Below, one piece after another: positions 1 through 8,825 of a DNA stretch of 64,000 bases; position 1 is the first letter of the stretch, and every line of letters starts with the position of its first letter. Made by a program: the position numbers and the translations under genes. Source of the DNA: Lentisphaerae bacterium GWF2_57_35. GTDB lineage: Bacteria > Verrucomicrobiota > Kiritimatiellia > CAIQIC01 > GWF2-57-35. Location: contig MHBK01000047.1 of NCBI GenBank assembly GCA_001804865.1, forward strand, positions 1 through 64,000, given 5' to 3'. The notes below the pieces were generated by a model, which made no database searches, was not told the DNA's origin, and was given only the letters and a program-made list of their open reading frames with translations.

Positions 1-510
1 GATCGGCTTCGGTGAAGCCGTAGAGCGGGGCGCCGGTGGCGTAGCTGGATTTCTGAGCGTTCCATAGCGGGTCGGCTTCCGCATAAACCGGAGAGCCGGT
101 AGCATAGTTGGCGCGTTCGGCGAGCCAGATTGGATCGGCTTCGGAATAGCCGTAGAGGGGCGTTCCCGTGGCATAGAGGTTCTTCTCGGTCGCCCAGACG
201 GGATCGGCCTCGGTGAAGCCGTAGAGCGGGGCGCCGGTGGCGTAGCTGGATTTTTGAGCGTTCCATAGCGGGTCGGCTTCCGCATAAACCGGAGAGCCGG
301 TAGCGTAGTTGGCGCGTTCGGCGAGCCAGATTGGATCGGCTTCGGAATAGCCGTAGAGGGGCGTTCCCGTGGCATAGAGACTCTTCTCGGTCGCCCAGAC
401 GGGATCGGCCTCGGTGAAGCCGTAGAGCGGGGCGCCGGTGGCGTAGCTGGATTTTTGGGCATTCCAGATTGGATCCATTTCAACATAAACCGGCGTGCCG
501 GTGGCGAAGG
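1..510 (-). repeat. 201-bp in-frame tandem repeat inside the surface protein gene
   Basis: The same block beginning gatcggc starts at 1, 202 and 403, an exact 201-bp period, and continues past the window edge. Copies differ at only a few bases, for example in the stretch around 176-186 versus 377-387. Each copy encodes 67 residues made of sub-units of 23, 23 and 21 residues. The first, more diverged unit near 455-510 reads YVEMDPIW. Near-identity at DNA level indicates recent expansion or gene conversion. Confidence 0.9.
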
Positions 511-904
511 CTGATGCATCGCGGCCATCCAGCATGTCCGCGTGAAAGGCGTAGGGAACCGCCAGTAAGCGGTGGCGTGGGGTGAGAGCTCCGCCATTCA
601 CCGATGATTCCAGCCAGCATTCGTTGTTGGTCAGAGCCTGTATTAGCGAAGCGGCATTGGTTCCAAACGAAAATGCATACATGCCATCTTGAACCGAGAT
701 CCAGCCGACGTCTTCAGAATAGAGCTGGGTTCCATTTTGACTGGCACTAAACAAGTCGATGCGAAAGTAGACATTGGAACTAACGGCCTGGCCGGCATCG
801 TTCAGCAAACGTCCCTGATAACTGATTCGCGCGGGATTTTGAGCCCAACTCGAAGAGGCCGTCAGCAGCCATAACCATGCGACCCACCGCATATTTTTTT
901 TCAT
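1..904 (-). CDS. Secreted repeat-rich surface protein, C-terminus beyond window edge
   Basis: The reading frame starts at the ATG at 904 and stays open to the window edge, giving about 301 codons. A GAGG motif lies about 11 bases upstream of the ATG. The N-terminus is a basic start followed by a hydrophobic stretch (WVAWLWLLTA), a likely signal peptide ending near SSWAQ. Next comes a domain of about 110 residues beginning ARISYQGRLLNDAG, a type often seen at the head of bacterial surface and tail-fibre-like proteins. After it the protein is a chain of 21-23-residue units of form YATGxPxY...EADPxWxxxK. Three units make a 67-residue super-repeat. The gene lies 14 bp after the TSP3-repeat gene at 919-1602, so the two are probably co-transcribed. 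The role is unknown; an extracellular structural or adhesive function is an inference. Confidence 0.8.
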   Translation of the reverse strand, partial: MKKNMRWVAWLWLLTASSSWAQNPARISYQGRLLNDAGQAVSSNVYFRIDLFSASQNGTQLYSEDVGWISVQDGMYAFSFGTNAASLIQALTNNECWLESSVNGGALTPRHRLLAVPYAFHADMLDGRDASAFATGTPVYVEMDPIWNAQKSSYATGAPLYGFTEADPVWATEKSLYATGTPLYGYSEADPIWLAERANYATGSPVYAEADPLWNAQKSSYATGAPLYGFTEADPVWATEKNLYATGTPLYGYSEADPIWLAERANYATGSPVYAEADPLWNAQKSSYATGAPLYGFTEAD

Positions 905-918
905 GAACAGCGCCTCAA

Positions 919-1602
919 TTATTGTTTGAGTCTTACAGCCCAGTATCTTTCGGATTCAACGGACGTATCGTTGGTCGCCACCAAAAGGGTTTCTTTCCAC
1001 AATCCAATGCCGAAGGCGCCCACATATTCGCCGGCCACGGCAGGATCATTGCGTAGCATTCGGGGCGTGGCGGCCGTCAGCAATTCGTAGGTCTTGCCTT
1101 CGCGGGCTCTCCACGCGATCGCTCGCGAGTTGGGAAGGAGTCTGCTTAAGGAGATCAATCTGAAGAAGCTGTTCTGGTCGCGGGGGTTGGTTCCTGCAGC
1201 GGCTTCGGCTTGATCGCTGACGTCGTCGAAATCGGAATCGGCCAGCAAGGGATCTGTTGCTGTGGCTGGATCGAAAAGAGCGCCGGAGAGTTCGTCGGCG
1301 TCGGGTATTCCATCCGATTCGTCATCGGGATCGTTTTCGTCGGGAATTCCGTTCTGGTTACGATCGGCGGAGGCGTTCATCACGAAGGTGTTGGCCCAGC
1401 CCGAAAATTCTATATATTCGGCGTTCTCCGAAGCGCCTGGCAATAGGCCTTGGCCGATGGAGGAAAACGACTGAAGAGCGGTGTTGGAGCCCCAACCTCC
1501 GCCGCAGGGAGCGATGGCCGATCGATTGGTTAATGCCGAAGCCAGTTGGGGAATGAGGAAGCTGCACGCGATAACGAACGACAACTGGTGTCCAAATGGC
1601 AT
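919..1602 (-). CDS. Secreted protein with thrombospondin type 3-like calcium-binding repeats
   Basis: This 227-residue protein begins with a likely signal peptide (hydrophobic FVIACSFLI, cleavage near ASA). The middle, about residues 75-140, is rich in Asp and Asn. It contains TSP3-type motifs such as DRNQNGIPDENDPDDESDG and DPLLADSDFDDVSDQAEA, which in this family bind Ca2+. The last 80 residues form a beta-rich tail (SRAIAWRAREGKTYELL) of a kind common at the C-terminus of PVC-group exported proteins. It precedes the repeat protein at 904 in the same direction, so the two form a small surface-protein operon. No enzymatic motif is visible and the function is unknown. Confidence 0.75.
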   Translation of the reverse strand: MPFGHQLSFVIACSFLIPQLASALTNRSAIAPCGGGWGSNTALQSFSSIGQGLLPGASENAEYIEFSGWANTFVMNASADRNQNGIPDENDPDDESDGIPDADELSGALFDPATATDPLLADSDFDDVSDQAEAAAGTNPRDQNSFFRLISLSRLLPNSRAIAWRAREGKTYELLTAATPRMLRNDPAVAGEYVGAFGIGLWKETLLVATNDTSVESERYWAVRLKQ

Positions 1603-1914
1603 GTATCCATCCTTGTTGCTTAACCTTAACGTAGTTAATCCGTGAGATTAGTAAAGGGATCTTTCGGCTTTTGTGATGCGGCGAGCGGCCGCAGGTTTGT
1701 GTCTGCGCCTGGAGAAGGCCACAGGCTTACGCCGGCGGTTACGTAGCCGCGTCCGTAAGGAGGTGGATGGTCCGGCGTAACCTTGGCGAAGACGGATGCC
1801 GACGCCCGCGGGTTTGAGCTGCTCCCGCTCTCCCATCCGATCGAAAAAATGGCTCGCGGAATAGGCGTAGATTTTCCAGAATGCCGCTATATTCAAGAAT
1901 AGCGGATCAAACCT
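1603..1914. other. Divergent intergenic region with an inverted repeat
   Basis: This 312-bp gap separates the divergent genes at 1602 and 1915 and must hold both promoters, though I see no strong -35/-10 pair. It contains the inverted arms ttacgccgg (1727-1735) and ccggcgtaa (1772-1780). Nearby wording (accttggcgaagacgg) resembles the hairpin-type dispersed repeat seen at 49393-49460. The long minus-strand frame crossing this gap overlaps xdhC and is not a gene. Confidence 0.5.
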
Positions 1915-3003
1915 ATGAAAAACTGGCAGGAAACCGATAAAATTGTCTCTGAAATCGAGCGGTTGACGGAGCTGGGGCAGGCCTGCGCCCTGGCCACGGT
2001 CATTCAAATAGAGGGTTCCACCTATCGGCGGCCGGGCGCCAAGCTGCTGATTCGCGCCGATGGCTCGATGGCCGGCAATGTCAGCGGCGGATGTTTGGAA
2101 AACGACATACGCGAGATTGGGTTGGGCCTTCTGCGCGAAAATAAAAGCCGCCGTGTTCACTACGATACAAGCGGGCCGGAAGATACCATTTGGGGATTTG
2201 GTTTGGGCTGCAACGGTAAGATCGATCTCGACGTGCGGCCCTGTGGAGAGTCCTTTCGGCAAATCGCGGCGCCTCTCAAAATTCAATTGAAGGGGGACCA
2301 GGCTTTTGTCTTCTCCTCCATTCTCTCGGGAAATACCGACGAAGCGCTCTATGTCTTGTTCAACGAGTCGGGTTATCTGGCCGGCGCCGCGCTCGATCCC
2401 TCGATCCGCGGCGAAGTTCTGTCGGCCGCGGAAAAAGGGCTGGCGTTGGGGCCATCTTCTTTGAGTGTCCTCTCGGACGGACGGAGCTTGTTCACGGAAG
2501 TGCTCCGGCCGCCGCCCCGGCTGGTCGTGTGCGGGGCGGGCGACGACGCCCTGCCGATCGTGCATTTGGCGGCCATGGCCGGCTTCCGGGTTAGCGTGGC
2601 GGATCATCGGCCGGTTTATTTGACGCCAGACCGTTTTCCTGCGGCTTGGTCATTGATTTCCGCCCGCCCCGGTGAACCGCTGTCCGGCGTGCCGCTGGAC
2701 GACAAGACCTTCGTGGTCATTAAGACGCATGGGTTGACCAACGATCAGGGGTGGTTCCGGCAGTTCATGGCGGCGCCGGTTCGATACATCGGTTTGATGG
2801 GGCCACGAAGCCGTCGGGAGGAGATTCTCAAGGATGTCCCCGAAGCGGAGCTTGCAAGGGTTTATGGGCCGGTTGGGTTGGATATTGGCGCGGAAGGTTC
2901 CGAGCAGATCGCGGTGAGCATTGTATCGGAACTGCTGGCTGTCTACCGTCAACGAACGTCCGGTCATCTGCGCGACCGGCAAAAACCTATTCATGCCGGC
3001 TGA
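1915..3003 (+). CDS. XdhC/CoxI family protein
   Basis: This 362-residue protein has both halves of the XdhC family. The N-terminal part has the conserved EGSTYRRPGAKLLI and SGGCLEND segments (about residues 35-65). The C-terminal Rossmann part starts RLVVCGAGDDALP and has YIGLMGPRSRREEIL and GLDIGAEGSEQIAVSIVSEL. Family members insert sulfurated molybdenum cofactor into xanthine dehydrogenase-type enzymes. No molybdenum hydroxylase gene is present in the window, so its client must be elsewhere or it has another role. It is followed 18 bp later by the helicase gene on the same strand. Confidence 0.88.
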   Translation: MKNWQETDKIVSEIERLTELGQACALATVIQIEGSTYRRPGAKLLIRADGSMAGNVSGGCLENDIREIGLGLLRENKSRRVHYDTSGPEDTIWGFGLGCNGKIDLDVRPCGESFRQIAAPLKIQLKGDQAFVFSSILSGNTDEALYVLFNESGYLAGAALDPSIRGEVLSAAEKGLALGPSSLSVLSDGRSLFTEVLRPPPRLVVCGAGDDALPIVHLAAMAGFRVSVADHRPVYLTPDRFPAAWSLISARPGEPLSGVPLDDKTFVVIKTHGLTNDQGWFRQFMAAPVRYIGLMGPRSRREEILKDVPEAELARVYGPVGLDIGAEGSEQIAVSIVSELLAVYRQRTSGHLRDRQKPIHAG

Positions 3004-3021
3004 GCCGCCAGGAGCGCTGTC

Positions 3022-5880
3022 ATGGACATTCTCCAATATAACGAACTGGATTCATCCCGCGTAAAAGACGCTTTCGAGAAGGTTGTGGATCGTTTGCGTA
3101 CTGGCGATTTCCGATCGGCGGATGTGAAGAAATTGACAGGAACTCCGTATTATCGCGCCCGGTTGGACCATGCCAACCGGCTGTTATTCCGGATCGTACG
3201 ATATGGCGACCGCAAGTATATCCTCCTGCTGGAAGTAATTCTGAATCATGCCTACGAGAAATCCAGGTTTCTTAACGGCGCGACCGTGGACGAGACAAAA
3301 ATCGAAGGAATCCCCGAGCTTTCCGTCGTCAAAGATTCGGAAATCGAATCTTTGAACTACATCAATCCGGCGAATCCCCGGTTTCATTTGCTGGATAAAA
3401 TTCTCTCCTTCGACGAAGCGCAGGACGAAGTCTTCAAGCTCAGGCCGCCGGTGATCGTGATCGGCTCGGCAGGCAGCGGTAAAACCGCGCTTACCCTGGA
3501 AAAGCTGAAGACGCTTTCCGGCGATGTATTGTACGTCACGCTTTCTCCGTACCTGGCGGATAATTCGCGAAATTTGTTTTATGCGAGCAACTATGAGAAC
3601 GATGCGTTGGAGCCGGATTTCCTGTCTTTTAGGGAATTGATCGAGACTATCCGGGTCCCGGAGGGACGAGAGTTGACGTATCGGGATTTCGAAGGGTGGC
3701 ATTCCAAATACCGACAAGTCAGCCGCCTAAAAGACGCGCATAAGCTCTTTGAAGAGTTTCGGGGCGTCTTGACCGGTTCGGCAACCGACCGGGTCTTTTT
3801 GTCCCGTGAGGATTATCAGGCCCTTGGCGTCCGGCAGTCCATTTTCCTGCAAGACGAACGCGAAGAGGTTTACAACCTGTTCGAGAAATATCTTCAGTTC
3901 ATGAAAGAGGGGCGGTATTACGACTTGAATCTCGTCTCCTGGGCGTACTTGCCGGATGCGCAGCCCCGGTACGATTTTGTGGTAGTGGACGAGGTTCAGG
4001 ATTTGACCAGCATCCAACTTTACTTGATCCTGAAAACCCTGCGAACGCCGGACCAATTCATCCTGTGCGGCGATTCCAATCAAATCGTACACCCGAATTT
4101 CTTTTCCTGGGCGCAAGTCAAGACGCTGTTTTACAAGGAACGCGGCGGAACGCCTTCGGATATCCGGCGCATCCTGCACGCCAACTATCGAAATTCGCCG
4201 CAAGTCACCGATATTTCCAATCGGTTGCTCCTGATAAAAAATGCCCGCTTCGGATCGATCGACAAGGAAAGTCATTACTTGATCCGCTCCAATTCAGAAA
4301 ATCCAGGCGTCGTCGAATTGATTGGCGACGATCCCGCGGTTATGCGCGAGTTGAACGAGAAAACCCGGAAATCCGCGAAAGTGGCCGTGTTGGTCCTTCG
4401 CGAAGAAGACAAAGAGGCTGCGCGCCTCTATTTTCAGACGCCGCTGGTGTTTTCCATTCAGGAAGCCAAGGGGCTCGAATACGAGAGCATCGTTCTGTTC
4501 AACTTCGTCACGCTCAACGCCAGGGTCTTCAAGGAAATCGTCGAAGGCATTGGGCCGGAAGATCTCGAGGCGGATAGGCGTTATGCCCGCGCCCGCGACA
4601 AAAGCGACAAATCGCTCGAAGCCTATAAATTTTATATCAACGCCCTTTATGTGGCGATGACCCGGGCGGTGCGGCAGCTTTACGTGGTCGAGAAGGACCA
4701 CCGGCATCGCCTGTTCGGGTTGTTGAATCTGGCGCAAGCCTCGGACCGCATCAAGTTGTCGGAACAAAAGTCGTCGCAGGAAGATTGGGAAAAAGAGGCC
4801 CGCAAACTGGACTTGCAGGGAAAGAAGGAGCAGGCCGACCTGATTCGCAAAGAACTGTTGGGCAACCAAGCGACGCCGTGGAAGGCGATCGATCCCGATT
4901 CTCTCGAAGAATTGAAGAAGGAAGCGTTCGATCCCAATCGTTACAATAAGCAGGCCAAGCAATTGCTTTACGAATATGCGCTGACGTATTCCGTCGATTA
5001 TTTATTCGACGAACTTGTTCGCTTCAAATTCAATCGGGCGCTCGACCCCAGCCGGGATGCCGCGGCGATCCTGCAAAAATACCGGCAGGATTATCTCGAT
5101 AAAAAATTCGTGGAGTTGAATCGGAAGATCAACCTGTACGGAATCGACTTTCGCAATCCATTAAATCAGACCCCCTTGATGATCGCGGCCCAAATGGGGT
5201 TGTCCATGCTGGTCAAGTCGCTGGCCGGCAACGGCGCCAATCCGGACGGGCGCGACAACTGGGGGCGCACCGCTTTCCACATCGCATTGAAAGAGGCGTA
5301 TGAGGATCGCGAATATGCTCTCGATAAAATTGGGGCGGTCTATCCGCTGCTGGCGCCCGGCAGTATGCGAGTCAAAGTGGATGGCCGTTTGATCAAGTTG
5401 GACGCGCATACAATGGAGTTTTTCCTGTTGAATTCCATGATCGCCGGTTTTCAGTTTGTCCTGCGCCATAAAATTCAGTGGCGCATACCCGCCTTCGAAA
5501 CGGCGGACTTCGTTTTTGCCCTGGAACATTTCCCCGAGCCGGTTATTCCTTATCGCCGTCGAAACCGGGCTTATATCACCTCCGTCCTGGCCCGGAACGA
5601 AGTGGTCCGTGAAGGGCCGTACAATCGGAAGCTTTTCTTGCGGGTGCAGCGAGGGTTGTATTTGCCCAATCCCTTGATGGAAATCGGCGTGAAGGAGGAC
5701 TGGGTGAATGTCTACGACTTGATTCGGCTGGACTCGCTGGAGCGCGAAAAGTCGAATGCGGCTCTCCAGGAGTTAGCCGCCTATCTGAAGCGAGTCAAGC
5801 GAACGTTGAGCGATCTTCGTCGCTCGTCAACGAATGAAGAGTCCGCTCGGGAAAATCGCCCGGATACGGTCGTGTCCTGA
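3022..5880 (+). CDS. UvrD-like superfamily 1 helicase with RelE-like N-terminus and ankyrin repeats
   Basis: This 952-residue protein starts at an ATG preceded by AGGAG. Residues about 40-85 (YYRARLDHANRLLFRIVRYG) resemble the core of RelE/ParE-type toxins. The helicase domain shows Walker A GSAGSGKT at 148-155, Walker B FVVVDEVQDL near 320 and motif VI YVAMTRAVRQLYVV near 543. About residues 570-620 are highly charged and probably helical. Residues about 708-760 contain at least one clear ankyrin pair (TPLMIAAQMGLSMLVKSLAG, then NPDGRDNWGRTAFHIAL). The domain order is unusual. Proteins with a RelE-like domain fused to a UvrD-like helicase are known but little characterised. A role in nucleic-acid metabolism or defence is inference only. 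No partner antitoxin gene is adjacent. Confidence 0.8.
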   Translation: MDILQYNELDSSRVKDAFEKVVDRLRTGDFRSADVKKLTGTPYYRARLDHANRLLFRIVRYGDRKYILLLEVILNHAYEKSRFLNGATVDETKIEGIPELSVVKDSEIESLNYINPANPRFHLLDKILSFDEAQDEVFKLRPPVIVIGSAGSGKTALTLEKLKTLSGDVLYVTLSPYLADNSRNLFYASNYENDALEPDFLSFRELIETIRVPEGRELTYRDFEGWHSKYRQVSRLKDAHKLFEEFRGVLTGSATDRVFLSREDYQALGVRQSIFLQDEREEVYNLFEKYLQFMKEGRYYDLNLVSWAYLPDAQPRYDFVVVDEVQDLTSIQLYLILKTLRTPDQFILCGDSNQIVHPNFFSWAQVKTLFYKERGGTPSDIRRILHANYRNSPQVTDISNRLLLIKNARFGSIDKESHYLIRSNSENPGVVELIGDDPAVMRELNEKTRKSAKVAVLVLREEDKEAARLYFQTPLVFSIQEAKGLEYESIVLFNFVTLNARVFKEIVEGIGPEDLEADRRYARARDKSDKSLEAYKFYINALYVAMTRAVRQLYVVEKDHRHRLFGLLNLAQASDRIKLSEQKSSQEDWEKEARKLDLQGKKEQADLIRKELLGNQATPWKAIDPDSLEELKKEAFDPNRYNKQAKQLLYEYALTYSVDYLFDELVRFKFNRALDPSRDAAAILQKYRQDYLDKKFVELNRKINLYGIDFRNPLNQTPLMIAAQMGLSMLVKSLAGNGANPDGRDNWGRTAFHIALKEAYEDREYALDKIGAVYPLLAPGSMRVKVDGRLIKLDAHTMEFFLLNSMIAGFQFVLRHKIQWRIPAFETADFVFALEHFPEPVIPYRRRNRAYITSVLARNEVVREGPYNRKLFLRVQRGLYLPNPLMEIGVKEDWVNVYDLIRLDSLEREKSNAALQELAAYLKRVKRTLSDLRRSSTNEESARENRPDTVVS

Positions 5881-6032
5881 AAGCGGTCCTATTCGGCAAG
5901 GAAGTTATTTTACGCATTCGAAGCCATAATTACATAATTACAATTGCTGACGACGCGCTTGTACTCTGGCCGTCCGGCAGGTAGAGTGACACGCTTCGAC
6001 TTTAAGAATGAACGTTCAAGGATGGTGAACCC

Positions 6033-6917
6033 ATGACGGCAAAAATTTTGGATGGCAAGCTTATAGCGCAGGAGATGCGCGAGGAAATCGCCGCGGAAGT
6101 GGCAAAACTGAAGGCCGCGGGAATTACTCCCGGGCTGGGCGTTCTGCTGGTCGGCGACAACCCGGCTTCCCGGTCCTATGTTACGGGCAAAGAGAAGGCC
6201 TGCGAGGCCGCCGGCATCTATTCCCGCGAAGTCCTTTTGACGGCCGCCGCTTCCAAAGCGGAGATCATGGCCGTGGTCGACTCCTTTAACAAGGACCCTC
6301 AGATTCACGGCATCCTGGTGCAACTGCCGCTCCCGGACAGTTCGATCGAGCAGGAAGTCATCGCCTCGATACGTCCGGACAAGGACGTCGACGGTTTTCA
6401 TCCTGTCACCGTCGGGCGGATGATGCTGGGGCTGCCGACCTTTCTGCCCTGCACGCCGCACGGCGTTCTTCAGATTTTAAAGCGCTCCGGCATTCCCACC
6501 GACGGCGCCCATGTCGTGATCGTCGGCCGCAGCAACATTGTGGGCCGGCCCTTGGCGAACATGCTGTCGCAAAAGAGCGCCCTGGGCAACGCCACGGTGA
6601 CGATGTGCCACACGCGCACGAAGAATGTGGCCCAGTACACCCGCCAGGCCGACATTGTAGTGGCAGCGGCCGGGAGGCCGCACACTATCACGGCCGATAT
6701 GATTCGGGAAGGCGCCGTGGTCATTGACGTCGGGGTGAACCGCGTGGAGGATAAAACCGCGAAGAACGGTTTCCGCTTGGTTGGCGATGCGGACTTTAAC
6801 GAAGTGAAGGAAAAAGCGTCGGCCATTACGCCGGTTCCGGGCGGGGTGGGGCCCATGACGATTACCATGCTGTTGTTTAATACCGTGGCCGCGGCCAGAA
6901 ATTTACGGCCTACATAA
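6033..6917 (+). CDS. folD: Bifunctional methylenetetrahydrofolate dehydrogenase/cyclohydrolase
   Basis: This 294-residue protein has the typical FolD length. It carries the substrate-site segment SRSYVTGKEKACEAAGI with the catalytic Lys, the DGILVQLPLP motif, and the nucleotide-binding signature VVIVGRSNIVGRPLANML. It also has the C-terminal TPVPGGVGPMTITMLL motif. The enzyme interconverts 5,10-methylene-THF and 10-formyl-THF in the cytosol using NADP. It stands 152 bp after the helicase gene and 28 bp before the lptF-like gene, so it may be co-transcribed with the latter. Confidence 0.97.
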   Translation: MTAKILDGKLIAQEMREEIAAEVAKLKAAGITPGLGVLLVGDNPASRSYVTGKEKACEAAGIYSREVLLTAAASKAEIMAVVDSFNKDPQIHGILVQLPLPDSSIEQEVIASIRPDKDVDGFHPVTVGRMMLGLPTFLPCTPHGVLQILKRSGIPTDGAHVVIVGRSNIVGRPLANMLSQKSALGNATVTMCHTRTKNVAQYTRQADIVVAAAGRPHTITADMIREGAVVIDVGVNRVEDKTAKNGFRLVGDADFNEVKEKASAITPVPGGVGPMTITMLLFNTVAAARNLRPT

Positions 6918-6945
6918 GCAGGCCATCCGATTTGGAGAATATTTT

Positions 6946-8079
6946 TTGCGTATCATCAATAAATATTTGGCCGGCGATTTCCTCATGATGTTCGTGATGA
7001 CCTTGCTGGTCTTCACGTTCGTAATGTATGTCGGCGCCATCATCAAGGCGATCGACCTGCTTTCCCGGGGCGTCTCGGGCCTGCTCATCCTGCGGATCTT
7101 TTCGTTGAACATTCCGTTCACCCTGGCGTTTTCGATTCCGATGAGCGTGCTGACGACCGTCTTGCTGTTGTTCGGGCGGCTTTCCTTCGACGGCGAGATC
7201 ACGGCGATGAAGGCCTGTGGCTTGAGCTTGTGGCAGATCACTTCTCCCGTGGTCTTGATTTCCATTCTGCTGTCGTTTTTGTGCGTATACATCAACGGGT
7301 CCCTGATGCCGGAAAGCCATTTTGCGCGGCGAAAGGTGCTGATGGATGTGGGCGTTGAAGAGCCGATCAATCTGCTGGAAGAGGGCCGGTTCATCCGGGA
7401 TTTCCCCGGCTTGATGGTCTACGTAGGGAAGAAAAGCGAAAAAGAAGTTTCCGACGTGATCGTCTACGAGATGGACCCCAAAGGCGTAAAACGGAACGTG
7501 CGCGCGAAACGCGGCACGGTTCAGTACGACAAGAAAACCAAGGTATTGCTGATCAATCTTTTCGATGTACGCATCGATCAGCCAGACCGCGACAACCCGA
7601 TGGACATTTCGAAGTCGCGCTTCATCACGGCCAAGGAATATCCGGTAAAGCTGGATTTCGCCCAGTTGGCCGGCGACGGCAAAATCAGCAAAAAAGCGCC
7701 GGACATGACGTATGTGGAATTGATCCAGGCCATCGGCAATGTGAAGGAAGCGTTTCCGGATTTGGAGCCGGAGGACATGCAGAAACAGCGGATGAAACTG
7801 GTGGTGGATGCCAATCAGCGTCTGGCGCTATCCATCTCCTGCTTTGCCTTTACCCTGCTGGGAATTCCGCTTGGACTCAAGTCGCATCGCAAGGAATCTT
7901 CCATTGGCATCGGCATCAGCCTGCTGTTGGTGTTTGTTTTTTATCTGTTCATCATCATTTCCGACGCGCTCGTGGGCTATCCGCAGTATCGCCCCGATTT
8001 GATCGTTTGGATACCCGTCCTGTTGGCTCAGGGCGCCGGGTTTATGCTGGTTCACCGCGCAGATTATCTGGCGACTTGA
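6946..8079 (+). CDS. LptF/LptG family permease (YjgP/YjgQ)
   Basis: This 377-residue protein begins with TTG at 6946, preceded by GGAG at 6934-6937; no better ATG is in frame nearby. The N-terminus MRIINKYLAGDFLMMF is typical of the family. Three hydrophobic helices lie within the first 110 residues and three more after residue 285, with a soluble beta-rich periplasmic part between. LptF and LptG form the membrane part of the ABC exporter that moves lipopolysaccharide to the outer membrane. Only one family member is seen here although the pair is normally adjacent. I cannot decide between LptF and LptG. Confidence 0.88.
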   Translation: MRIINKYLAGDFLMMFVMTLLVFTFVMYVGAIIKAIDLLSRGVSGLLILRIFSLNIPFTLAFSIPMSVLTTVLLLFGRLSFDGEITAMKACGLSLWQITSPVVLISILLSFLCVYINGSLMPESHFARRKVLMDVGVEEPINLLEEGRFIRDFPGLMVYVGKKSEKEVSDVIVYEMDPKGVKRNVRAKRGTVQYDKKTKVLLINLFDVRIDQPDRDNPMDISKSRFITAKEYPVKLDFAQLAGDGKISKKAPDMTYVELIQAIGNVKEAFPDLEPEDMQKQRMKLVVDANQRLALSISCFAFTLLGIPLGLKSHRKESSIGIGISLLLVFVFYLFIIISDALVGYPQYRPDLIVWIPVLLAQGAGFMLVHRADYLAT

Positions 8080-8081
8080 GC

Positions 8082-8115
8082 GGGTCTGTCGGCTGTCTTT
8101 TGAAAAAGAAGACCC
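8082..8115. terminator. Hairpin between convergent genes
   Basis: The arms GGGTCT (8082-8087) and AGACCC (8110-8115) enclose a second pairing of gtctttt with aaagaagac. The structure lies between the ends of the lptF/G-like gene and the convergent STAS-like gene and could stop transcription from both sides. Confidence 0.45.
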
Positions 8116-8130
8116 ATCGAAGGCTCTGTC

Positions 8131-8511
8131 TCAGTCGCTACTGAGATGGCTTAGCCATTTCCGGGCGGCGGCTTCATCGTCGAAGACGGTAATTAATGGC
8201 CAGCCGCGGTTTCGGACGACGGTTTCGCTAAGTCGGCTGCTGCTTAAGGCAGGGGGCCTGGTATCGACGATGGCCACTTTAATGTTTCTTGGGAAATTGT
8301 TCTGATCGATCCATTTCTCCACGCTGAGCAATTCGTAGGTTTTCAGGTGGTCTTCCGCTCGATCTCGAATGAGCACGGCATTCAATCGGTCGTTTTGAAT
8401 AGCCAGACGGATCATTTCCCAGGCATTTTTTGCGCCCTCGAGCGTCTTGTCTCCATCCAATTCCACGACGCCCAGCGTCTCTTCACGATAATAGTTGAAT
8501 CCTATATTCAT
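8131..8511 (-). CDS. SpoIIAA-like (STAS/SEC14-type) small protein
   Basis: The frame can start at 8544 (TTG), 8514 or 8511. I prefer the ATG at 8511 because the purine run aggggga sits 4-9 bases upstream. The product of about 126 residues (MNIGFNYYREETLGVVELDG) has the alternating beta/alpha pattern and the C-terminal EAAARKWL helix typical of the SpoIIAA-like STAS family. Proteins of this type are small cytosolic modulators, but the specific partner is not identifiable. It is a single gene, convergent with the permease gene and divergent from trpS. Confidence 0.55.
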   Translation of the reverse strand: MNIGFNYYREETLGVVELDGDKTLEGAKNAWEMIRLAIQNDRLNAVLIRDRAEDHLKTYELLSVEKWIDQNNFPRNIKVAIVDTRPPALSSSRLSETVVRNRGWPLITVFDDEAAARKWLSHLSSD

Positions 8512-8825
8512 CATTCCCCCTAGATGCGTATCCCTCAGATTCAAATAGACCCGCCAATCCCTGTCAGGCTCCTTGCCCCCAGGCGACGAGCTTGCCTGTT
8601 CTGACGTCCTCCATTATGACGACGTACATCCCATACAACGCGGTTGAGATTAGTTCAATCCCCTTGATCTTTTCAAGCTAATCGTTTGAGGCGAATCGAA
8701 TTATTTCATGCGTTGCACCGGGTAAGCAACGAGCTTGACTTTTCCATCGCAGATTTTGCTTTGATGGATTTGGGTTCTTAAGCTACCCTTTGCCGTCATT
8801 ATTAATGGAATGAGGAGTTGGACTG
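8512..8825. other. Intergenic region upstream of trpS with a possible gene remnant
   Basis: This 314-bp gap separates the divergent STAS-like gene and trpS. I see no riboswitch or T-box-like structure. On the minus strand, 8677-8564 reads as an open stretch ending in TGA (LEKIKGIELISTALYGM, then MEDVRTGKLVAWG). It is preceded in frame by a stop and has no clear start. Its composition looks protein-like, so it may be the decayed tail of a lost gene, but at 37 codons chance is not excluded. Confidence 0.35.

Noticed and set aside
1-510. CRISPR array
   Set aside because: The repeat period is 201 bp with no unique spacers and the unit is in-frame protein-coding sequence.
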